This document shows positions 12,301 through 24,000 of a DNA stretch of 64,000 bases, in pieces (positions within the stretch are counted from its first letter, which is position 1; every line of letters starts with the position of its first letter). Source of the DNA: Apricaphanius iberus (Eukaryota; Chordata; Actinopteri; Cyprinodontiformes; Aphaniidae). The stretch is taken from positions 2,726,001 to 2,790,000 of the forward strand of contig JAPXFQ010001662.1 in assembly GCA_028564705.1 (NCBI GenBank), in the 5' to 3' direction. Position numbers and translations under genes: made by a program. The notes under the pieces were generated by a model that was given only the letters and a program-made list of their open reading frames with translations, searched no databases and was not told the origin of the DNA.

Positions 12301-15300
12301 TTTCTTGCCTGTTAGTAGCTTAACCCAAAAAGTTAGACAGATTTTGATTTTTTTTTTTTTAAGAATATGTCTGCATTGGGAAAAGGAACCAGTGATTAAA
12401 CCCCAGATGGTCTCAGCAGATTACCGCTTGTGCTGAGCCTGGTTCTGCTGGAGGTTTCTTCCTGTTAAAAGGGAGTTTTTCCTCTTCGCTGTCGCTTCAT
12501 GCTTGTTCAGTGTGAGGGATTGCTGAGAAGTCACGACGCAATCTTCTGTTGGTCCTTAATTCCTAAATTAAACATTGTATTGTAATAACTTCTTGTAAAG
12601 TGCCTTGAGATGACGTCTGTTGTGAAACGGCGCTATATAAATAAACTGAGTTGAAAATTGAATTGATTAGAATTTGGGATTGAGTCGAAACCTACCAGTA
12701 CCAAAAGTGATTTTCGTGAATAACTACAGAACTAATAATGATATTGGGAATCCAGCTGCTAAAGGTATGTTTTCATGGTCAAGGAATCTAAAAAAAGTTA
12801 CAACTTTATCACAGTATTGGGGGAGTGAGCAGCCGGAGGACTGCGCTCTCCAAGTGCTTTTCTATGTTTTAATGCAGGAGAGTCTAAAGTGCAGCCCAGG
12901 GGGCCAATTACAGCCCTTTGACTGATTTTGTACGGCCCTTGACCACCATTTAAAATTGGTCAATTCTACACTTGGCACCAAACTACAAGTGATGGATGCA
13001 GATTTAGACTTTCTTTTATAAAGGCGATAACTTTTGTTAACAAATTCAAAGGATTAGAAAATGATCCATGGCACAAAACTAATGATTCATCTTTTAATAT
13101 TTTTCTTGCCTTTTAATTTAATTGCTTAAACAACTAACGCAAAAACAGACAGAGAAAACCAATCATAGCTAAAAATATTACATATTTCAAGTCACCCAAA
13201 CCTCTTTTTTGTTGATAACCCCCCAAAAAAACAAGATTTCTGCTTTAAAATTAGCCCCTATGCAACATTTGAAAACAAAATTCTTTTTTTTAAAAAGGCA
13301 ACCCTTAAAAGCCCTGTGTTTTTAACCTATAATGCTTTAAAAATACCTTTTCAACAAGAATTCCAACTTTATTTGTTTCATTAAAATGTTACATGTTTAA
13401 TTCATTGTTAAAGAGTTAAAAAAAAAATGAAAGTAAATAAATGTATTTTTGTGGTACTTTTGACTCGATGATCCTGACCCTCATAGCAAAAAGTTTGGAC
13501 ATCCTTGTTTTAATGCGTTCTACATCTGAAATTCCTCAGGATCACAGTTGGATTCAAGACTCCTTCAAAGCTTTTCCTCAAGACACTCGTTTGTGCCACT
13601 ATACGCTACGTGTATAAATGCCAAAGAAATAACCCATTCACTACAACAAAACTGATCTTTCCACATATTTTCTTACAGAATAGACAGTTTTAAAAATGTT
13701 TGTGCCACTACACGTTTGCTGTAATTTCTGTACATAAATGAGAAACTCTGCATTATGTATTTCTTCAGGTTTTTTCCTTCTGCAAAACTCTTTTAGACAT
13801 TCAAGCAAATTTGGTTATGCACAATCAGCCTAGAGCTCAAAAAATATCTGGTCTAAGCTACCGGCTACTTTATTTTTAAAAAAAGAGAAAGATTATCAGC
13901 GTTAAAAAAATATCAGCATATTTAACATTATTTTCTTTCCTGCGTTCACTGCATAACATGACTGATAAAGCCTGTCTGCAGGGACTGATGTGGACTTACC
14001 GTAGTACTGCAGACCAACGGTGGCAGCAGCCAGAAAGGCTCCAAGCACCTGGAAGAAGGTGTAAAAAGGAAGTTTCTGCCATTGATGTCTGCCCAAAACG
14101 CACAAGCTCAGCGTAACTACGGGATTCAGGTGAGCCCCTTTGAAAAAAAAACAAATAAAGTAAGCTATGAAGTCTAAAGGTACTCTAGATTTGTATTTAG
14201 CTTCCTCTGAGTGAAAACAATGTGTGAAAGAACCTGTTCAAGAGGAGTTTTCTTAGCTTTTTATCTAGCCAAAGAAAAGTTCAAAACATGTAACAACATT
14301 ATTTGCATTAGTTGTTTATTTAAGTTTAAACTGCACACACCCAGCATTCTTCATAAGTGATCCTATCTTTACCCAGAAGCTCTTTACTTCTGAGAAATTA
14401 TTCAGCCTCAATTTAAAAGACGTCACTGTGTTTTAGGGGTTTTATGTGTAATTGTGGAAGAAAAATCTCAATTTCCTGAAAGTAAAAATTTGAAAAAGAG
14501 TGCTGCGCATTTGTCTCCTTTCCGCTGATTCAATTCTTTGCAGTAGAGTTTTTCAACCCTGCTCCTCAAGGTATTGCCGTGGAAGAATTTTGTCTAGTCC
14601 CTTTGTTAAGGAATTATGGTAGAATAACAACCTGGTTATGTTTTTATGATATGTCCTTCCTGCTCCCACACACTGGAACAGGTTTCAAAGATGTGTCGTC
14701 TAGAAGCCACTGAGAACTCTGTCCCCCCCCCCCCCCACCCCACCCCACCCCACCCCAACGCCGGGTCATGTGAACACATCTGTGACCCTGGCTAGGTGGA
14801 GGGACGCAAAATTCTTCCAAGCGTGGATTTTAGACAGATGTCTTTTGTTTTGTCTTCGAGTTACTACAGTCTGACTCAGGTTGTCTTCTCATCTTTATAA
14901 CAGTCTGTTTTGATTGCGGGAGTGCATGTTCATGCAACGCCTGGTGTGTGTTGGCACTCCTTGTTAATTATCAAGCTAAATGAAATACTCTCGGACCACA
15001 GAAGTAATCTTCTCTTCCTTTTGCTTAAGAGAATTTTATTACAAATCAAATATTATAAATGAGATTTCCAAATCAGTACACTGCCCTTTTTTTAGGGAAA
15101 CATTGCTCCACAGAGTCATCTTTCACTGCCATTGCAGGTGTGAGTCCCTCTGTAGGTCTCCAGCGATGTTACACATCTAAAGACGGAACTTTCTATTCAT
15201 TCCTGTTCGTAGAATCTTCTGTCACACTGAACGAAGATCATCTGTGAACATTAATTCGGAAGTCTTGCCACGTATTTTAATCATATTTCAGTCTGTACTG

Positions 15301-18152
15301 GACATTTCTTACATATAAACGTGAATTTATCTAGGTGGCCAAAGTGCAAGATTATGTGTAATCCACAATACAGGAATGCTACAGAATTGAAAATGTCTTT
15401 TCCCTTGTGGCATAATTGGGATGTTTAAAAATTGGGAGAATATTTCATAACCAGACTCTGTTCTCCCTCACCTGTGTGCTGTTCCTTGGTCTTTATAATG
15501 TCGATTGTTCTTCAAAAAAGGGGGCGACCCTGGCTCAGGAGTTGGGTGTTCGTCTTGTGGCAGCTGTGGCAACAAACTAGCTGCCATCACCAGTGTGTGA
15601 GTGTGTATGTGAATGACTGAATGTAGTGTAAAGTGCTTTATGGTCCTCTGACTGAAAAAGCGCTATGCAAATGCAGGCCATTTACCAAAAAACCTTTGAA
15701 GCCTTCAAAGAACAGTTGTAGAACGACTTTATCAATCGAGTCTCTTCTGAAGCCAGTTCGTTTCACTGGATTTTATTGAGGGGTATTAAAGTAAAAGGGA
15801 CGTCAAACATCTGCAGGTCACACCCAGGAGATTATTCATTGGAAAAAAAATGGAAACTATGATACTTTAACTTCTTAGCGCTGTGATGGTCACATAAAAT
15901 GTCCATAAATACAATTAAGTTTATATTGAAACAGTACTACATCTGGGCAACATCCTTGTTGCAAAACAACCTGCAGCAGAAACGTCTTAAGCCATAAATT
16001 ATAAGCAAACTGGAGCATAGAGTATCACAAAAAAGGGAGCGCAAAGAGGGCAGATGACGGTCTAGATCGCGTGTCTCAAAGTCAAGGCCTGTGAGCCAAA
16101 TCCAACCCACCATATAAACAGAGCTTCAAGGTAACAGTTGTGTGTTTAAATGTCATTTTTATTAGTCAAATCAAATTAGATTTAATTTGTATAGTGCCAT
16201 ATTTCATCAATATGGAAATATAAACTATTTTATGCTAAAAAACACTTATTGAAGGCACATAAAGCTATAACATTTTAAGTTTTTTTTTTTTTTTATCTAT
16301 ATATCCCCACACATCTGGCATTTTGAGGATATTCATAATCTAGATGTGGCCGGAAATGAAAATGAGTTTGACACTTCTGGGCCCTCATTTATCAAACGTT
16401 CATAGAAATGTTCCTATATTCTATCCTATGAAGGAAATTTAGGATGTGCGTAAGTACACGTCAAAGTGTGATTTATGAAACATGTGGTGGCCTCTCGTAC
16501 GCACGCTCCTCCACAATCAGCTGTTGATAAATCCCACTTGTGCGTACACAGGTCCTCGTGCCCGTTCACAGTCGTTTGCATACAGAAACGCCCTGAATTA
16601 ACCATATTTGGTAGCACCACGTCATGCATTGAGTCCTCACGTTTTTCCTTAAAACAATTTCCAAGAGAGGAAAAAAAGGAATTTTAATGCCACAGAGATC
16701 GAGGTGAAACAGGTGGGGAAATAAAAAAAATATTCATGATTTACAGACCTAAAAAAATACAAAAATAAAAGTCAGTTTATACAAATTCATTTCACCACCG
16801 ATAGTTTTGGCCATCAGCGTTTTCTCTGTTTAATTGTCCCAGTACGCAGCCGTTATATTTCTGCTGCCGAGCAGACAAAAAATTAAAAATAAAAAAATAA
16901 ATGAAAAATGCGGCGAGTAATTTAATTTGCTAATATTAACTTCTGTGTAAGTCCTTAATTTCTTTGAAAATATTAAATAATTTAATAATGAGCATTGCTG
17001 TTTGATTTTATCAGCTCAGGGGAAACTAATAATAAAAAAAAATAACTCCGCCTGGGACAAAGGTGACAGGCAGTAAATACGGTGGGGACAGTGGACATGT
17101 TCCTGTTGGAAATTAAGGGGGAAAATGGTTCAATATTAAAATGAATACAATAAAACATCTCTCAGTACACGGCTGGACCAGATCTAATACAAAGGGTGCT
17201 CGATCATCATTATTCATACTTTAGTGGCCAAGCCTAATTGGAGACACGGCTTGTGCTGCCATCAGTAGGCCTACGCAAGGAAAAAGGACAATCTGCTTTG
17301 CTGATAAGCAGGAACATTTAGTTGTCACGGTACAGTTTGCAAACCTTTTAATTAAAGGTGTGACAAAATCCCATTAAACTGAAACGCTTGGTGTAATAAC
17401 CAGACAAATAAACTGGAGGGGGTAGGGGTCTGCGGCCACACAACGCAGCGAGTGACATCGCCATGCATGATCAACCCAACATTAAATTATGTATTTCTTG
17501 GAAAATTTCATACATTTCCTTAAAGTTTATTGCTAATCCGTGCATAACATAACTGTTTCAGTGCTGGAGTTCCTCCGTTCTAACAGTAGATGCTGTGCGT
17601 AAAAACAATGAGAACTGTACTAATATTTAGGAACATTTCTACGCACAAGTACGAATTGATAAATACCACATAATGCGTAGAATTGTTCCTACGCACAAAA
17701 TAGGCACGGATCTGTGTAGGCTACGCTTGATAAATGAGGGCCCTGGTCTAGACACTCGGAGTATGTTTTCACAGTTTTGCATCAAACCTCTGGAGGAAAT
17801 TAAACTTCCTATTCTTCTTCAGGAGATTCTTTCCTTTCCAGGAGAAAATATTCTGAATTATTACGGGAAAAGCTTTTATTGGCCAGACTAAGCTGGCTTC
17901 AGCTTATACCTTTCCTGTCTGTTTCAAAGTTAAAAGAGCTGGCTGGTAACCACAGTTTTACATAATACAGATTTTATATCAAGCGTCCAAATCAAGAAAT
18001 GTTTAGAATCTTAAAGGCATCTTACCTGAGACTCCACGGGACACAAAGACCCCGAACGTAACTCCCAAAGCGAACCCGAGGTTAATTGAAAGATACTGAC
18101 CATTTTTTTCTTGAGACGTGATCACCTGTGCAACAGAGCCACAACCAAACAA

Positions 18153-18203
<51 letters not shown>

Positions 18204-18627
18204 AAAAACAACGTTTCTTAGTATTTTTAAGCCTGCTCAGTATATATGAATGTATTGTGCAGAGAACATAAATATGCTTCTCGTTTAAGCATAAGTGAAA
18301 CATGGTCTGACACATAGATACAGTGCGTTTTTTATGAACTTCACTTCTCATTAACCTGCTTTTATGGTCTATGCTGTAATAATTAGAGGTAAAACAACAC
18401 AGTCTCTCTCATTTTCACTTTTTTTTTTTTTCAAACAAAGGACAAAGTCCTGCAAAAGCTCATCTACCCTCCTTTACAGCACAAAGCAGGTTAACACTTC
18501 AACTATTGAGGAAGCTTCTCATTCATCAGTTTCTACTCACAATCAGGACGTAGACTCCCAGACATTCAGCCAGGCACTCCCTGACCACCGGGCTTCTGAT
18601 CCTGCACCTCCCTAGCAGCGTCTCCAT
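9374..18627 (-). CDS. aqp10: Aquaglyceroporin, aquaporin-10 (complete, six exons, 299 aa)
   Basis: A plasma-membrane channel for water and glycerol. Exons on the minus strand: 18627..18541 (ATG), 18152..18026, 14137..14000, 11355..11237, 9900..9683 and 9584..9374 (stop TGA). Lengths are 87, 127, 138, 119, 218 and 211 bp. They total 900 bp, and as I recall the internal sizes match vertebrate aquaglyceroporin exons. The start [15 protein letters not shown] is the only in-frame ATG that leads into the conserved [12 protein letters not shown] helix. Exon 3 has the first pore motif as [11 protein letters not shown], with Val in place of the usual Ala. Exon 5 has an intact [11 protein letters not shown], and its Asp is typical of glycerol channels. 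The last exon gives [12 protein letters not shown] and a long hydrophilic tail. Position downstream of hax1 supports AQP10 over AQP3 or AQP9. Several transposons sit in introns 2 to 4. Confidence 0.95.
10063..11087 (+). mobile_element. Rex3 (RTE-type) LINE, truncated and internally deleted, antisense to aqp10
   Basis: Plus-strand fragments of reverse transcriptase are readable: [17 protein letters not shown], a decayed CFVDLEKAC, then [19 protein letters not shown], a frameshifted [10 protein letters not shown] and [20 protein letters not shown]. The end is GGATAAGTGGAAGAAGATGG with ATGG repeats, the usual Rex3 3' end. Frames are broken several times. It lies in aqp10 intron 4, opposite to transcription of the gene. 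Confidence 0.82.
12430..12655 (+). repeat. Teleost LINE-type 3' region and tail
   Basis: Contains GAGCCTGGTTCTGCTGGAGG, TTTCTTCCTGTTAAAAGGG, AGTGCCTTGAGATGACGTCT and CGGCGCTATATAAATAAACT. This is one of the commonest dispersed 3' tails in teleosts, probably from an L2/Rex1-group LINE. It lies in aqp10 intron 3. Confidence 0.65.
12875..13507. mobile_element. hAT MITE (633 bp) with perfect 8-bp target-site duplication
   Basis: Identical octamers TTTTAATG flank it at 12867-12874 and 13508-13515. The left end is CAGGAGAGTCTAAAGTGCAG with GGGGGCCAATTACAGCCCTT. The right end, reverse-complemented, is CAAGGATGTCCAAACTTTTT. It has no transposase frame and lies in aqp10 intron 3. Confidence 0.82.
14723..14756. 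repeat. C14 run followed by four ACCCC units (G-quadruplex-capable on the aqp10 sense strand)
   Basis: Fourteen C residues are followed by ACCCC four times on the plus strand. The aqp10 pre-mRNA therefore carries four GGGGT units and a G14 run inside intron 2. Four or more G-runs with one-base spacers fit the standard quadruplex pattern. Confidence 0.8.
15519..15686 (+). mobile_element. tRNA-derived SINE, internally deleted copy
   Basis: The head GGGCGACCCTGGCTCAGGAG matches the fuller copy at 44369-44706. It then jumps to GGCAGCTGTGGC, so about 155 bp including the B box are missing. The tail AAAGCGCTATGCAAATGCAG and GCCATTTACCA is intact. It sits in aqp10 intron 2. Confidence 0.72.
16067..16379. 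mobile_element. hAT MITE whose right flank is displaced by a second element
   Basis: The left end TCGCGTGTCTCAAAGTCAAG directly follows octamer GGTCTAGA (16059-16066). The right end GAGTTTGACACTTCTG is roughly its inverse. The second GGTCTAGA is not adjacent but lies at 17745-17752, after the next element. This shows that a later insertion separated the MITE from its duplication. Confidence 0.7.
16380..17743. mobile_element. Non-autonomous DNA transposon with inverted GGCCCTCATTTATCAA ends
   Basis: The left end GGGCCCTCATTTATCAAACG and the right end CGCTTGATAAATGAGGGCCC are inverted copies. Flanking CTG triplets (16377-16379 and 17743-17745, overlapping the G runs by a base or so) suggest a 3-bp duplication, as in Harbinger-type elements; this assignment is tentative. 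The interior has repeated TACGCAC/GTGCGTA motifs and no long frame. It lies in aqp10 intron 2. Confidence 0.68.
18155..18202. repeat. (CA)n/(TG)n microsatellite forming the 3' splice-site tract of aqp10 intron 1
   Basis: About 24 CA units on the plus strand read as (GT)n on the aqp10 strand and end in GTGTAG, where the AG is the acceptor of exon 2 (exon starts at 18152). No separate pyrimidine tract lies between the repeat and the AG. Confidence 0.9.
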
Positions 18628-18808
18628 CAAACTTCCTCTGACTCGTCCAGAGATGAGGGACGTTGATCATGTGAGTCCTAGTTGCACAGCTCTGCTCCTT
18701 CTGCCTCACTGGGCACAGTTTGCCCTCTCATGCTGGACTTCAGGGTTGCGTCACAGAGTTTATTGCGAGGCTGAGGTGTTTTCCCCAGCGGAAGGGAGAT
18801 ATTTTTTA

Positions 18809-18815
18809 TTTTATA
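18809..18815 (-). promoter_or_regulatory. Candidate TATA box upstream of aqp10
   Basis: TATAAAA reads on the minus strand 182 bases upstream of the aqp10 ATG. The distance allows a 5' UTR of about 150 bases. This rests on a single short motif in AT-rich DNA, so support is weak. Confidence 0.25.
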
Positions 18816-20936
18816 TGACATCTTGGGAGCAGAATCAAAAGCGGCAGGCATGACCCACTGGTCCTCTCTGTGCTCTAGCTCCTCAAACTGCAGCTGATAG
18901 AAATTAGCTCTGATATCTGCTCCTTTTTGATTGGTTATTTTCACACTGAATCATTTTGCTGTGAAAAAAAAGCCTTAAATTCTTGGTATTACGGTTTCTG
19001 TTATATAATGTGAAATATTAGAAATATATATTAGATGAAATAGCATACTTTGTATAGCATACTTTTAACAAGGTAATTCATGGTGCTTTGTATGATTTGG
19101 TAGAAACTAAACATATAATAAAAACATGTAGAGTAAAAACAGCAATTAAGCATAAAACACTCAAAGAATAAAACATGAACTGCACATAAAAACAATAAAG
19201 AAAGTAAACAGCACTTAAGCGTCATAATAATTTACTCAAAGGAAGCTCTAATCAGATTAGTTTTAAGTTTTGATTTAAAGCAGCTCAGTGGTTGAGCAGC
19301 TTCGCAGTTGTCAGGAAGTTTGTTAAAAATATAATAAAATATAAATATAATAAAATAGATCTAATATATATATATTTAACTGCTCCCAAGGTTTTTGGTT
19401 TGAGTCAGCAACTCTTCTCACAACACAATCACTGACCATCACCGTGAAAAACTAAAGAAAAGACAACTATACCTTTTATCAGAAAATAAACACAAGAAAC
19501 AAAAATGTATAGTAAGATAATATACAATTACCATGTGCACATTCCGACCAAACATTCAGGAGTGGTTACTCCATTTTACCTGAAAGGTCGTGGTGATGTC
19601 CTTACTAGAAGAGATTTTAATTTCTATAATGCCTCATTTAATCAAATATATCATCACGTTGACACTTTCAGTTTACCTGAGGTAAAAACCGTGTGATGGT
19701 GGAATGAACTCAGTAACAGGAAGCGATGAAAATACTGGTTTTAAAACGAACCAGTGCTAATATGGAGTGATGCTGAGGTAAGGACACACAAACAAATCTA
19801 AAAAAATGCCTCAAATAATAAAAAAAAAATTCCATAACTGAAATTTTAACATAGAAAAACTGGATTGAACACCTCATCTGCTCGTCCAAACTCACAAAAT
19901 AAGAAGTTAAGGTCCTTACCTGCAGTATCTGCAGACAGGAGAGATAAACCTCATTAGACGTTGTTGAATTAAATAATTATCATAAGTAATTCAATGCATG
20001 TTCAAGCAGAGACAAAATGGAGCCAATTTCCAGTTTAACATTTATTTTGAACAGATTAACAAATTGCAGTTTTACAGAGGAATTTTGCCCCCGTCGTTCC
20101 TCTGTGGTCCAGATTTAAAGAAATCTGAACATTGAATGATTTTCATGTCAAGACTTTTATAGACTCCAGTATTCTGCCAGGGTTGTAGGCGTTCCTTCTC
20201 CTCGAAATCTTACTCCAATCCGATCATTTCCAAAAAGTGTCTGAGCCATGATTTGCTGTCAGAGAATCCTGGAGTCAGAAGATGGGTCGTCTCTGTTCTG
20301 GGTCAAAGGTTCATTATAAAGAATTATGGTTTTATGGCTATCTGCTTCTCTAAAACTTTTCTCCCAGTTTCTTATCTAAACATCCTGCTTTTACAACATG
20401 CCATAAACTTTAGCCAAAAGTTTTACGACTTAAAAGCTTAGCCCCATAAACAATACTGACAAACATATCTTTACCATCATGCAAGCTAATTAAAACAGAC
20501 TTTTACTTTCTGAATACTAACTAAAGATTATATAAACATATTTAATACGAGACTGTTATATAAAGTAGCCCCAAAAAATATGAGTCACGACAACGTCCAT
20601 CCGGTTTCTTTATCTATCCAACCAACTTTCCATAGTTTTTTCCAAACATTTGTTTCTTTATCTAACCATTTATCAGTTTATCTGTCCAGCTAATGCTCCT
20701 TAGGTCTTTCCTTCCTTCCTTCAAGCCTTTTGTCCATCCATCGATGTGTTTTCAGGATTTGAACCTGACCACTCTAGTATCTATCATTCATGGTGAACTT
20801 AAAAATAATAATTAAAAAGTCCATAGAGATGCATTTAACGTGAGTCGTGGAGAGGTTGGAGAGTTTAAGATCAAATTGAAGCACCACACAATTAATAATA
20901 TCATACCTTGTTTACCTCGTGTAAATATATTAAGCC
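18816..20936. other. Spacer between hax1 3' end and aqp10 promoter
   Basis: AT-rich sequence without a recognisable gene. The part around 19230-19400 resembles decayed LINE 3' sequence, and the remainder shows nothing distinctive. It must contain any upstream regulatory sequence of aqp10. Confidence 0.4.
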
Positions 20937-20942
20937 TTTATT
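20937..20942 (-). promoter_or_regulatory. Candidate poly(A) signal of hax1
   Basis: AATAAA on the minus strand, about 128 bases downstream of the hax1 stop codon, would give a short 3' UTR. Confidence 0.5.
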
Positions 20943-21069
20943 TGACACTTTTTCACATTTCCTCCATCCATGTTGCTTTTTTTAATAAGACAATACAAAA
21001 ATAAAACATTTAACTGGACTGTTCAGAAAAAAGGTTCACTACTGCCAACCAGTCCAGAGGAAATACTTT

Positions 21070-24000
21070 TTATTTAAATCCTCCGAAGAACCTGGAGAAC
21101 AACGAGTCGTCATCCCGCAGGTCTGAGAAAGGATTCGAGTCACCTGGAAAACCATAAAAACGAGGCATTAGGAGAAGATGAAGCTGCTGTTTATTGAGTT
21201 GATTAAACCCAGGCTGTAGCAAAGCTTACCTGGGAGCACTGGTCCAGTCTGGTGGTCTGGTCCATCCAGCCTCCCTGCACTTCCAGAGCGGGTCACGGTG
21301 GTCTTCTCGTTGCCGTGTCCATCCCTGACCGTTCGCCTCTCCTCTACAGTCTGACACACACAGCAAGAGAGAGAGAGGAAACCAGGGAAAATATTCACAC
21401 CCACCTTTCTGGTTTTATCCATCTATATGTTGATGAAGGGAACATTTGGTGAAAGCTCACCCCGTCAGGTTTCACCACCTTGGTGACGGTGACTGACTGG
21501 AAGAAAGATCGGATCCTGGGTTCGCTAGGGGCCTGAACGGCAGGCGGAGTCAGGATCTGATCTAAGCCGCCCGATGACACGGCCGAGTCCAGATCTGGGG
21601 CGGCCAAGAAAGGAAAAACTGGTTAAAAAAAACCCAAAAAACAATAATATATATATAAAAAAAAAGATATAACACACTCCTACCTCCATCTTCTTTAGGC
21701 TCTGGAGTTCTCTGCGGCCCCTGTCCCCAGAAATCATTGAACTATTTGGACACAATGAGAAAAGTCTGAGAGGAGCGTTGACTGTGAGCTGCAGCAGACG
21801 TAAAATCTGTCACCTGTACCTTAGAAAAAGGTCTCCAGCCGTTAAAAGGTGTACGAGGGAAATCTGGCGACTCCAGAGGAGATCGGGGGTCATTCGGGTC
21901 CTCGTGGCGCGGCCTTCGGACGTCGCTGTTGGGTGACTTTAGCATAAAGTCTCTCAGTGGGTTCCCGCTGCCTCCCCGCCGCTCTGATCTGTCCTGAGGA
22001 GGAGACGGCGGCAGGATTCTGGGAACATCTGAAATACAACACAGAGGAGATAAATGTGCTTCTTTGTCTTTATTAAAGGGCTTAAACTATAAGCTGAGGG
22101 GAGCAGGACAAAATAAAAAGGGCTTTAATACTGCTAAATTAATGCGATTTTAATCTTATTTCATTATTTTGTTTATTTTTTTACACTAATCTGCTGAACA
22201 TTCAGACAAACTAGGGCGGCACACTATCAGGTAAATATTGAACTGCAAAACTATGTGTTGAGAGTGGCGATAATTATGTTGTTGACAATTAACCTCTAAT
22301 TTTCCAGACACTTGACGACGTTCTCATCCAGGACATGTTTAACATTGAATATCATCTCTGCTACCTGTGAACTGAGCTATTAGACGGTCACGCAGCAAAC
22401 AGTCTTCAGTCAGAAGCTTCCCCAGATTCGTAGCGTGACTGACTGCCATCCAACCCCGCCCCTATGCCCTTTTTAGGAACATGCTTCGTCAGAGCTGGGG
22501 AGGAGGAGTCTGTGAATCCGCCATGAATTCCCCCATGAAAGTCATTCTGGTAAACTGGGAGGAGTGAGGAGGCGCTGTCTATTCTTTTTTACAGTCTATG
22601 GTGTATACATTGCCATGATGCTTCCTATTTAGTACAGTGGAGCCCTACTTATTCAAAGTTCAGTATTGGTAGAATCACCTATTTGAGAGTATCTAAAATA
22701 TTCAAAGGAAAATGCAGCTTGGGAAGTTAGAATACCACGGAGCAATGCTGCTGGACAATCCAGGAGCGGCATCGATTGTCTTTGGCACTGATTGGCTGTA
22801 TCCACAAGAAAGGAGATAAATAAGACTGTAGAGATTAGTTTCTGTATTGGGCTTATTAAATCATATTAATTAGGAATGTCCTGATCAGCATTTTGGGCCA
22901 CAGATCCCGATCCGATCTTTTAAACTCAAACCTGATCCGATTTCAAGTCCCAATACAACGTTTTGCCTTTCGGATTGAAATTAATAAAACTGAAATATAT
23001 TTTTAGCAAGTAACTCGACTTAACTTTTTATAAGATTAATTTAATTAATAAGCATTATTGTAAATACCATTGTTAAGGGTTTTTTCCTTGAGAATTGCGT
23101 ATTATTAAATAAAATTGATAGACCAAGGTTGCTGGAAATAATATAAGCTTGTTGTTGTAAGATTGAGACAGGTCAGTATGATCAATTCTAATCGCATTAA
23201 AACCTCCAAAAAACTTAAAGGAATCTCTCTCATTTAATTAAGAGCCTAGAATCCGATCACACCATAAAACCAAAATCATGCAGAGAATTAAAGATCATCC
23301 TCAGATTAATATTTCAGACAAAAGTAAGAAGTAAAACACTTATACTTGGTACACTGTAATAAAAAAAAAAAGGTTTTCCAGCAGGTTGGTGAGCACAATG
23401 CTTCCTTCCCCTGTCATGGGATCACATTCACTCTATATGTTTGAGTAAATACAAGTTAGAAAGGCCACATTGTTCTAAATTTTTAAGTTGAAGTATTATT
23501 ATTATTGGCGTTTTCACTATGAGCTGAAATATCCGAAGCTCATGAACGCAGCACAGTTTTTCGACAGCATCCGCTGGTCTGCTTTTTTTCCCTCTCCTGC
23601 TACAGGAGCTAAAGAGGAGTTTTTCTTTGTTTCTTTCAGTTTATTGCTGCGTGTAAATGCCAGAATGGGAGTTTCTATGCCTTTTTTATATAGTTAAAAG
23701 TACAGTTATTCATGTTTTCTGAAGTTTACCCAAATTAGAGCTCTGATTAATCTGCTATGCTGATTTGTGGTAATTAGAATCCTTGTTTACAGAGGTTTTA
23801 TTTATTGCACAATCACCTTCAAACATAACTAAGAGTTACTTTGGCGACTCATCGGGATCTCCGATCATTGAAAAATATGAAAATACCGGCCCGATCCGAT
23901 CACGAGATCAGGCCATCCCTAATATTAATGCATATTTGGTGGTTGAATCAATTCTTAGGTCCTGCAATGACAACTCTGCTATTTTCTTTACTATCAAAAT

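Noticed and set aside
18082..18351. 89-codon minus-strand frame with a long Val-Cys repeat
   Set aside because: It is a translation of the (TG)n microsatellite fused to aqp10 exon 2 in a non-coding frame.
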